Below are positions 1 to 5,150 of a DNA stretch of 5,150 nucleotides, one piece after another. The translations under genes were made by a program, and so were the position numbers. Positions within the stretch are counted from its first letter, which is position 1. Every line of letters begins with the position of its first letter. The DNA comes from JAJXZP01 sp035505775. Lineage in GTDB: Bacteria; Spirochaetota; Spirochaetia; Treponematales; Rectinemataceae. The stretch spans positions 1 to 5,150 of the forward strand of contig DATJQN010000121.1 of the NCBI GenBank assembly GCA_035505775.1, given 5' to 3'. A model generated the notes under the pieces. The model saw only the letters and a list, made by a program, of their open reading frames with translations, did no database searches and had not been told where the DNA came from.

Positions 1-1
1 G

Positions 2-1816
2 GGAGCGGCGCCCAAGCCCGCTCCCAGCTATGCCACGTTGAAGCTCCAAGAGTTGCAGGATCTCGCGGAGAAAGACCCGGCCCAATCTCTGGAGGCCTGT
101 GCCGCGCTGCTCGGCGACGGCTCCTCCTCCGACGATGGCGGGGTGCAGGCACCCTCTCCCGATGATATCAAGAGCCTGGCCTCGACAGCCGAGTCCCGGG
201 TCTATGCGCAGTACAGGACCGACCTCGACGCGAAGGATTGGCTCGCCGCGGAGCGGGATTTCGCGACGCTTCGCGCCCTGGCTGGCGAACCCTCCCTCTC
301 TCCCCTGCTTTCGAGCGAGGCCGCGGACGAGGCCGGGAAGGGTGGGGCGCGCGCCGCGGAACTCAAGGCCTCGGAGGCCGAGGCCAGCTTCAGCGCCGGC
401 TTCGCCGCCGCGGGACTTGAACTCTACCTCGAGGCCCTGGACATGGGCCGCTCGAGCGATCCGCGGCTTGGCTCCGACGAGATACTCAAATGGTCGGCTC
501 GGGCCGTGGCGGCCAGGGATAGACCTGCCGCTCAGGCAATAGCTGCGCTTGCAAGCGCAAGAGGCATGCCCGCTCCGGCTGGCACCACGGAACTCCTGGG
601 CTCGAAGGACTCGATCTCCGATATGAGAAAGGGTGTGGTAACCATCGATGTCGATCGGGGGATCAAGATCGAGCAAGGTTACGGTACGCCCGACAGGGTC
701 CTGGGGTCGGGTTTCTACATCGACCGAGCCGGATATCTGCTGACCAACTACCATGTCATTTCGAGCGAGGTGGACCCGAAATACCGAGGGTTCTCCCGCA
801 TCACGGTTCGCCCTTCGGACGCCCCGGAGCTTCGTCTGCCTGCGAAGGTCGTGGGTTGGGATAGGCTCCTCGATCTCGCTCTGTTGAAGGTCAGCACCAC
901 ACCGGACTACGTATTCTCGATTTCCCGCAAGGAGCCGCCTTCGCCCGGGCAGAAGATAATCGCGATCGGCTCTCCGGCGGGACTTGAGAACACGGTGACC
1001 TCAGGCATAGTCAGCGCCGTGGGTAGACGTCTGCTTGCGACCGGCGAGGTTTTCCAGGTGGACGCGGCGCTCAATCCGGGGAATTCCGGCGGCCCCTTGG
1101 TGGACGACAGCGGCGAAGTGCAGGGCATCGCGTTCGCTGGCATCCCTCAATTTCAGGGACTCAATTTTGCCATACCCTCGACCTGGATCCTCAAGGTTCT
1201 CCCTGCCCTGTTCAGGGGCGGCGAAGTGAAACGCGCCTGGCTCGGATTGGCGCTTGCCGAGGACCGCGCAGCACCGAACGACAGCGTGGGCGATCGGCTC
1301 GAGGTGACCTATCGGCATCCGCTGATGGCCGACGGTATCGAAGAAGGCGACTTCATCGACGCGATCGACGGGCAGCAACTGCGGCATCTGCCCGAGGCCC
1401 AGGCTGTCATGCTTACGAGGCAGAGCGACAGCCTGGCCCTCGTGACCGTCCGGAGCGGCAGCGTGACGCGCACGCTCCTTCGCTATCTCGGCGAACGGCC
1501 CTATGCTCCCATCGAGTCCGCGGTTGCCATGGATCGGAAGGACAAGCTGTTCCCCGTGCTCTATGGCATGTCCGTTTCAAGCCTTCCCGGCAGTCTCCTG
1601 GGCCGGAGCTCCTACATGATTTCCAAGGTCTGGCCGGGCAGCATCGCCGACGAGTCGGGCCTCTCCGTCAATGATCCCTTCGATCTCAGGGGCTTCTATG
1701 TGGACGACTCGGCCCGGGCCGCATTCATCCAGATCCACGTCAAGAAGCGGAAAGCCGGATTCCTCGAGAGTGTCATCCAGCTCGGAGCGACCATCGACGA
1801 CCCTTCGTTCATATAG
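2..1816 (+). CDS. S1C trypsin-like serine protease with PDZ domains (5' partial)
   Basis: This is an HtrA/DegP-type serine endopeptidase, a family that normally works in the periplasm or cell envelope on misfolded or regulatory proteins. Residues are numbered from the TTG at 38. Residues 1-197 are Ala-rich and helical, resembling degenerate TPR-like repeats. Residues 198-395 form the protease domain, with catalytic His239 in TNYHVI, Asp279 in DLALLK and Ser350 in NPGNSGGP, so the triad is intact. Residues 400-486 (from AWLG) are PDZ-like, and about 507-592 look like a second, more divergent PDZ-like domain. The TTG at 38 is probably not the true start: the frame stays open to base 2, and the upstream codons give a Pro/Ala-rich linker (GAAPKPAPSYAT). 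The real start, and any signal peptide or membrane anchor, therefore lies left of the window. The stop is TAG at 1814-1816. The gene is followed by a possible terminator and a separate promoter, so a functional link to the chemotaxis genes is unproven. Confidence 0.9.
   Translation, partial: GAAPKPAPSYATLKLQELQDLAEKDPAQSLEACAALLGDGSSSDDGGVQAPSPDDIKSLASTAESRVYAQYRTDLDAKDWLAAERDFATLRALAGEPSLSPLLSSEAADEAGKGGARAAELKASEAEASFSAGFAAAGLELYLEALDMGRSSDPRLGSDEILKWSARAVAARDRPAAQAIAALASARGMPAPAGTTELLGSKDSISDMRKGVVTIDVDRGIKIEQGYGTPDRVLGSGFYIDRAGYLLTNYHVISSEVDPKYRGFSRITVRPSDAPELRLPAKVVGWDRLLDLALLKVSTTPDYVFSISRKEPPSPGQKIIAIGSPAGLENTVTSGIVSAVGRRLLATGEVFQVDAALNPGNSGGPLVDDSGEVQGIAFAGIPQFQGLNFAIPSTWILKVLPALFRGGEVKRAWLGLALAEDRAAPNDSVGDRLEVTYRHPLMADGIEEGDFIDAIDGQQLRHLPEAQAVMLTRQSDSLALVTVRSGSVTRTLLRYLGERPYAPIESAVAMDRKDKLFPVLYGMSVSSLPGSLLGRSSYMISKVWPGSIADESGLSVNDPFDLRGFYVDDSARAAFIQIHVKKRKAGFLESVIQLGATIDDPSFI
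544..559. repeat. Perfect 16-bp palindrome inside the protease gene
   Basis: TGCGCTTG is followed directly by its reverse complement CAAGCGCA, with no spacer. It lies in the coding sequence for the Ala-rich segment just before the protease domain (AALASA region). Such a palindrome could be a dimeric protein binding site, but it may equally be a chance result of GC-rich Ala/Leu/Ser codons. The palindrome itself is read directly; any function is conjecture. Confidence 0.3.
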
Positions 1817-1833
1817 CCCCTCACGCCTTCGTC

Positions 1834-1848
1834 GCCACGGGTCGTGGC
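1834..1848 (+). terminator. Small hairpin after the protease gene, possible weak terminator
   Basis: GCCACG and CGTGGC form a perfect 6-bp stem around a GGT loop, starting 17 bases after the protease stop. The downstream sequence is CCTTGCATTTTC, so only a poor, interrupted T-run follows. It could be a weak intrinsic terminator, an mRNA 3' end stabiliser, or a chance structure. Its position between the protease and the chemotaxis genes is the main argument for a function. Confidence 0.3.
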
Positions 1849-1850
1849 CC

Positions 1851-1878
1851 TTGCATTTTCGGGCTTCGATCATATAGT
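1851..1878 (+). promoter_or_regulatory. Possible sigma-70-type promoter for the STAS-cheA-cheR operon
   Basis: A -10-like TATAGT at 1873-1878 differs from TATAAT at one base. It lies 16 bases downstream of a weak -35-like TTGCAT at 1851-1856, which matches TTGACA only in its first three bases. Transcription would start near A1885, giving a leader of about 14 bases that contains just the ribosome binding site. The AT-rich element stands out in this GC-rich DNA and sits in the only sizeable gap in the window. No sigma-28-type (flagellar) or sigma-54-type promoter was recognised here. Confidence 0.4.
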
Positions 1879-1886
1879 GGCATTAC

Positions 1887-1894
1887 GGGGGGAG
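1887..1894 (+). promoter_or_regulatory. Ribosome binding site of the STAS gene
   Basis: The G-rich run GGGGGGAG ends four bases before the ATG at 1899. It contains GGAG, complementary to the 16S rRNA tail, and supports that ATG as the start. Confidence 0.6.
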
Positions 1895-1898
1895 TACC

Positions 1899-2222
1899 AT
1901 GGAGCAGGGTCCTGTACCCACGGTAGTGGCGCTTGAAGCCGCACTCACGATCGACCACGCAGCCGATCTGCGTGATCGTATCGGAGCGGCCCTGGCTGCT
2001 TCCGCCACTGTGCATCTCGATTTCCGCGCCGTAGACGAGATCGATCTCGCCTGCCTGCAGATCCTCTGCGCTGCCCGCAGCTCTGCCCGCGCGAAGGGAA
2101 AGTCCCTGGTCTTCGTTGGCCGACCCTCCGAGCGCGTGATCCGCCGGCTCTCGGCAAGCGGCTTTATTCAGGAAGCATCCGGACCTGTCGAGAACCTGGA
2201 GTCGGCGATCCTCGATCGCTAG
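1899..2222 (+). CDS. STAS-domain protein, likely CheA-associated
   Basis: This 107-residue protein is a single STAS domain, the fold of anti-sigma factor antagonists (SpoIIAA) and MlaB. An N-terminal strand (VPTVVALEAALTI) leads to the helix DHAADLRDRIGAAL. The strand VHLDF is followed by the conserved loop VDEIDLACLQIL, and after another helix comes the strand KSLVFVG and a C-terminal helix with RRLSASGF. In SpoIIAA the loop reads D-S-S-G-L with the second Ser phosphorylated. Here it is D49-L50-A51-C52-L53, so no Ser or Thr is available at that site. There is no signal peptide or membrane segment, so it is cytoplasmic. The gene is 17 bases upstream of cheA, which suggests a role in the chemosensory complex. 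By analogy, the small CheS protein of Sinorhizobium meliloti binds CheA and speeds dephosphorylation of CheY1; equivalence is a hypothesis. The domain call is firm, but the function is inferred from context. Confidence 0.85.
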   Translation: MEQGPVPTVVALEAALTIDHAADLRDRIGAALAASATVHLDFRAVDEIDLACLQILCAARSSARAKGKSLVFVGRPSERVIRRLSASGFIQEASGPVENLESAILDR

Positions 2223-2228
2223 AGCGTC

Positions 2229-2233
2229 GGAGG
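2229..2233 (+). promoter_or_regulatory. Ribosome binding site of cheA
   Basis: GGAGG lies six bases before the ATG at 2240 in the 17-base gap after the STAS stop codon. This is near-optimal and fixes the cheA start. Confidence 0.7.
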
Positions 2234-2239
2234 CGGGGA

Positions 2240-4369
2240 ATGATAGACAAATTCAAGGCGTCGTTTCGTGAGGAGACGCATGAACTGCTCGGGCAGCTCG
2301 AAGCCACGCTGCTGGAACTCGAATCCGACCCGGGAAACGAAGAGCTGATAAACGCCGCGTTCCGGGCGATACACACGGTCAAAGGCTCCTCGGGGATGTT
2401 CGGCTTCGACGCAATCAGCCATTTCACCCACGACATCGAGAATGCCCTGGACAAGTGCAGGAATGGCAGCCTCTCCGTCACGCGGGAATTCATCGACATG
2501 ACGCTCAAGGCCCGCGATCATGTGCTGTCGCTGCTCAACCATGAGGACGGCCTTCCATCGGCGCTGCAGGCGACGGGAGAGCAGCTGTTGGCCAGAATCA
2601 GGCGCTTCGCGGGAATCGAAGTACCCGGCACCGCCGAAGCCCCGGGCGCCGGGGAAAGCCAGGCCCCCTCCGCCGCAGGTGCGCGTTCCGAGCGCGGCAC
2701 TGCCCGGACATACCGGATTCATTTCAAGCCCTCGGCCGATATCTTCAGGAACGGCACCAAGGTGCTGAACCTGCTCGAGGAGCTCGGGGGCCTGGGCACG
2801 ACCGATGCCTTCCCGCACACGGAACAGATTCCCTCCCTTGATCTTCTAGATCCGGAAAGCTGCTACTGCTTCTGGGATGTCATGCTCACTACGGAACGGG
2901 ATATCAACGCCATTCGTGACGTGTTCATTTTTGTCGAGGGCGACTCCGAACTCAGGATCGAAGAACTCCCTCCCGAGCTCGTCTCCGACGCCGAGGGCAA
3001 GCCGAGGAAGCTCGGCGAGATCCTCATGGAGCGCGGCGAGGTCTCTCCCGATGCCCTGCGGGAGGCGCTGAAATCCCAGAAACGGCTCGGCGAGGTCCTG
3101 GTAGAGAAGCATATCGTGACCCAGCCTCAGATCGAGGCGGCCCTGGTCGAGCAGGAGCATCTGAAGAGGACCCAGGAACGCGCCGAGGGCCAGATGGGCT
3201 CGATCCGCGTCGCCAGCGACAAGCTGGACGCTCTGGTGGATCTGGTCGGCGAGCTGGTCACCCTGCAGGCCAGGCTGTCGCAGATTTCGCTGGATCTCGA
3301 GGATGGCTCCCTCGGTTCGATCTCGGAGCAGTTCGAGCGGCTGATCGCCCAGCTCCGTGACAATACGATGGTCATCAGGATGCTGCCCATCGGAAGCACG
3401 TTCAACAAGTTCCGCCGCGTCGTGCGCGACCTCTCCACCGAGCTGGGCAAGGAGGCCGAGCTGCTCACCGAGGGCGCGGAGACGGAGCTGGACAAGACGG
3501 TGATCGAACGGCTCGGTGATCCCCTCGTGCATATCATCCGCAACTCAATCGATCACGGCATCGAGACGCCCGATCGTCGTGCGAAAGCCGGCAAGCCCGC
3601 GAAGGGTACGATCAAGCTCGCGGCGCGCCATTCGGGGGCCTATGTGCTCATCCAGGTCTCGGACGATGGTGCGGGACTCGATCGCGAAGCCATTCGTGCC
3701 AAAGCCGTGGAGCGGGGTCTCCTCGTCCCCAGTCAGGAGCTGCCGGACCAGGAACTCTTCCAGCTGATATTCGCTCCGGGTTTTTCCACCGCCCGGAAGG
3801 TCACGACGGTTTCAGGGCGTGGTGTGGGCATGGATGTGGTGAAGCGGGAGATAGAATCGCTCGGGGGATCGGTGCAGCTGAACTCGGCGGCGGGCGCAGG
3901 CATGACAGTCACCCTGAAAATACCCTTGACGCTCGCCATAATTGATGGACTACTCATCAGGATCGGCACGGAATTCTACGTCATTCCCCTCTCGTCGGTG
4001 GACGGCTGCATCGAGATCGGCCGCGAAGATCTCTCCTCCCGGGGAGAGCGGCGGATCATCCACTACCGCGAGGAACTCGTGCCCTATATCAAATTGCGCG
4101 AGGCCTTCGAATCGGGCGGCGATGAGCCGGACATAGAGCAGATCGTGATCGCCGCCGGTCAGGACGCCCGGGTCGGCTTTGTGGTCGATCAGGTAGTCGG
4201 CGACTATCAGACAGTTATAAAGCCCCTGGGCCGCATGTACCGCGATGTCGAGGGGATTTCGGGCGCGACCATTCTCGGAGACGGGACCGTTGCCCTGATC
4301 CTCGACGTGAATCGCCTTGCGGGTATTGCACAGCGTGACGCCGCTCAGCGCGTAACCGAGGGAGTCTAG
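2240..4369 (+). CDS. cheA: Chemotaxis histidine kinase CheA with tandem MshEN-like repeats
   Basis: CheA autophosphorylates in receptor arrays and phosphorylates CheY and CheB in the cytoplasm. This copy has 709 residues, longer than the 654 of E. coli CheA. P1 (about 1-100) carries phospho-acceptor His45 in AIHTVKGSSG. A Pro/Ala/Gly linker (about 130-155) leads to a P2-like domain (about 157-242, from TYRIHFKPS to VEGDSELRIEEL). Residues 257-305 hold two 24-residue repeats resembling MshEN c-di-GMP-binding motifs. P3 dimerisation helices start near 321 (SIRVASDKLDALVDLVGELV). The P4 ATPase has the N box at 431-440 (HIIRNSIDHG), G1 at 475-479 (DDGAG), the F box at 514-518 (GFSTA) and G2 at 526-531 (GRGVGM). 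P5, the CheW-like domain, spans about 560-700. All kinase motifs are present, so it should be active. It lies downstream of the STAS gene and three bases upstream of cheR, in the same frame as cheR. No cheW or cheY is visible in the window. Confidence 0.97.
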   Translation: MIDKFKASFREETHELLGQLEATLLELESDPGNEELINAAFRAIHTVKGSSGMFGFDAISHFTHDIENALDKCRNGSLSVTREFIDMTLKARDHVLSLLNHEDGLPSALQATGEQLLARIRRFAGIEVPGTAEAPGAGESQAPSAAGARSERGTARTYRIHFKPSADIFRNGTKVLNLLEELGGLGTTDAFPHTEQIPSLDLLDPESCYCFWDVMLTTERDINAIRDVFIFVEGDSELRIEELPPELVSDAEGKPRKLGEILMERGEVSPDALREALKSQKRLGEVLVEKHIVTQPQIEAALVEQEHLKRTQERAEGQMGSIRVASDKLDALVDLVGELVTLQARLSQISLDLEDGSLGSISEQFERLIAQLRDNTMVIRMLPIGSTFNKFRRVVRDLSTELGKEAELLTEGAETELDKTVIERLGDPLVHIIRNSIDHGIETPDRRAKAGKPAKGTIKLAARHSGAYVLIQVSDDGAGLDREAIRAKAVERGLLVPSQELPDQELFQLIFAPGFSTARKVTTVSGRGVGMDVVKREIESLGGSVQLNSAAGAGMTVTLKIPLTLAIIDGLLIRIGTEFYVIPLSSVDGCIEIGREDLSSRGERRIIHYREELVPYIKLREAFESGGDEPDIEQIVIAAGQDARVGFVVDQVVGDYQTVIKPLGRMYRDVEGISGATILGDGTVALILDVNRLAGIAQRDAAQRVTEGV
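3008..3154 (+). repeat. Two tandem 24-residue MshEN-like motifs encoded within cheA
   Basis: Repeat 1 is CheA residues 257-280 (bases 3008-3079) and repeat 2 is 282-305 (bases 3083-3154), with a single Lys between them. The known MshEN half-site motif has RLG at positions 1-3, aliphatic residues at 6-7, Gly at 10, aliphatic at 11-12, Leu at 17 and 21, and Gln at 24. Repeat 1 matches except for Lys257, Met263 and Glu267. Repeat 2 matches except for His291 in place of Gly and Ile298 in place of Leu. Both start with (K/R)LGE and end in Gln. In MshE each half-site binds half of one c-di-GMP. The match is visible in the sequence; ligand binding is inferred and untested. Confidence 0.65.
4358..4364 (+). 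promoter_or_regulatory. Ribosome binding site of cheR, inside the end of cheA
   Basis: GAGGGAG lies in the last codons of cheA, eight bases before the GTG at 4373. It supports that GTG as the cheR start and suggests that the two genes are translationally coupled. Confidence 0.6.
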
Positions 4370-4372
4370 GAC

Positions 4373-5150
4373 GTGGTTGAACGGAGGGGGAAAGCCGCAG
4401 AACATGACCGGGCCAGACCCGCGTCCGATCCCGTTTCCGGCGGACTCTCCGAGCAGGATTTTCGGCGTCTTGCACGGTACATAGAATCCGAGCTCGGCAT
4501 ACGGATGCCGGAGACCAAGCGGGTCATGCTCGAAGCCCGGCTGCAGAAGCGGGTGAGGAAGCTTGGGTTTCCCGGATTCGAAGGCTATGTCGACTACGTC
4601 TTTTCGCGGGACGGTCGCGAGGCTGAGCTCATCAACATGATAGATGCCGTCACGACGAACAAGACGGATTTTTTCCGGGAGGCCGACCATTTCGATTTCC
4701 TGATCGACACCATCCTGCCGGAAACCGCCCGCGCGCAGGGGGGCTCCCCACTCCGGCCCCTCAAGGTCTGGTCGGCCGGATGCTCCACCGGAGAGGAGCC
4801 CTACACGCTTGCGATGGTGCTCGAGGAGCATCGCAGCGTGGTTCCAGACTTCAGGTACCAGATCCTTGCGACGGATCTCTCGAGTCAGGTGCTGGATCAG
4901 GCGGTCTCCGCGGTGTACGACGAGAGCAAGGCTGAAACCGTGCCTCTGAGCTTCAAGAAGAAATACATGTTGCGGAGCAAGGATCACGACAAGGCTCTCG
5001 TGAGAATGAAACCGGAAATACGCTCGAGGGTGCGCTTTGCGCGCCTCAACTTCATGGATGAACACTACGGTGTCGAGACCGACTTCGATGTCATTTTCTG
5101 CAGGAACGTGATCATTTACTTCGAGCGGCCGGTGCAGGAGCGGATACTCG
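4373..5150 (+). CDS. cheR: Chemotaxis receptor methyltransferase CheR (3' partial)
   Basis: CheR transfers methyl groups from S-adenosylmethionine to receptor glutamates, the adaptation arm of chemotaxis. The frame is open to the right edge, giving 259 complete codons. Residues 1-28 are a polar, charged extension (MVERRGKAAEHDRARP) of unknown role. The helical N-terminal domain starts at about 29 (DFRRLARYIESELGIRM) and includes the basic stretch EARLQKRVRKLGF, which in the family helps receptor binding. TTNKTDFFRE (94-103) is the typical junction segment. The SAM-binding loop is SAGCSTGEEPY (134-144), the acidic residue of ATDLS follows it, and FCRNVIIYF (242-250) is the family signature. 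GTG at 4373 was chosen because it is the only start codon in frame between the cheA stop and the conserved domain, and it has GAGGGAG upstream. Only about the last 25 residues or so should be missing, judging from usual family length plus the N-terminal extension. Confidence 0.95.
   Translation, partial: MVERRGKAAEHDRARPASDPVSGGLSEQDFRRLARYIESELGIRMPETKRVMLEARLQKRVRKLGFPGFEGYVDYVFSRDGREAELINMIDAVTTNKTDFFREADHFDFLIDTILPETARAQGGSPLRPLKVWSAGCSTGEEPYTLAMVLEEHRSVVPDFRYQILATDLSSQVLDQAVSAVYDESKAETVPLSFKKKYMLRSKDHDKALVRMKPEIRSRVRFARLNFMDEHYGVETDFDVIFCRNVIIYFERPVQERIL

Noticed and set aside
38..40. TTG as the true start of the protease
   Set aside because: The same frame is open to base 2 and the upstream codons continue a plausible Pro/Ala-rich linker. 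No convincing ribosome site precedes the TTG, and no signal peptide follows it.
1845..1856. Sigma-54-type promoter (TGGC then TTGCA)
   Set aside because: The GG and GC elements are only five bases apart, whereas a -24/-12 promoter needs about ten.
1817..1898. Sigma-28 (flagellar/chemotaxis) promoter
   Set aside because: No TAAA-like -35 element paired with a GCCGATAA-like -10 element at proper spacing was found; TTCGATCA is only a partial match.
2640..2654. GC hairpin CCCCGG-GCG-CCGGGG inside cheA
   Set aside because: It falls in the Ala/Pro/Gly linker between P1 and the P2-like domain, where GC-rich codons easily create such stems. No T-run follows.
2219..3532. Long - strand open frames opposite cheA (2219-2818 and 2846-3532)
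   Set aside because: They lie opposite the P1, P2-like, repeat and P3 regions of a well-supported gene, with no ribosome site or domain of their own seen.
3950..5065. 371-codon open frame on the - strand opposite cheA and cheR
   Set aside because: It lies antisense to two genes with clear family motifs, shows no recognisable domain, and long antisense frames are common in GC-rich coding DNA.

Overview
The window holds four genes, all on the + strand: the 3' part of a secreted-type S1C (HtrA/DegP-like) serine protease, a small STAS-domain protein, a complete chemotaxis kinase CheA, and the 5' part of a CheR methyltransferase that runs off the right edge. The DNA is GC-rich. The protease reads like the tandem helical-repeat plus trypsin plus PDZ proteins I associate with spirochaetes, and the CheA/CheR style would fit a motile, high-GC spirochaete. 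The taxonomic call is an inference from remembered sequence style, not from a search.

Layout: bases 1-1816 encode the protease, whose frame is open to the left edge. Bases 1817-1898 are an 82-base gap with a small GC hairpin, a possible promoter (TTGCAT, 16 bases, TATAGT) and a strong G-rich ribosome binding site. Bases 1899-2222 encode the STAS protein, 2240-4369 cheA, and 4373 to the right edge cheR. The last three genes are separated by 17 and 3 bases and each has a recognisable Shine-Dalgarno sequence, so they look like one chemotaxis operon that probably continues beyond the window. There is no non-coding stretch longer than 82 bases.

How the parts work together: CheA autophosphorylates on His45 under receptor control and passes phosphate to response regulators not seen here. 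CheR methylates receptor glutamates for adaptation. The STAS protein sits where a CheA accessory subunit could be encoded, but it lacks a Ser/Thr at the usual STAS phosphorylation position, so it is more likely a constitutive binding partner than a phospho-switch.

The most interesting signal is inside CheA. Between the P2-like domain and the P3 dimerisation helices lie two tandem 24-residue repeats that follow the published c-di-GMP-binding motif of MshEN/type II secretion ATPase N-terminal domains quite closely. This raises the possibility that the kinase senses c-di-GMP directly. A second point is that cheA and cheR share one reading frame and are separated only by a UAG stop and one sense codon.
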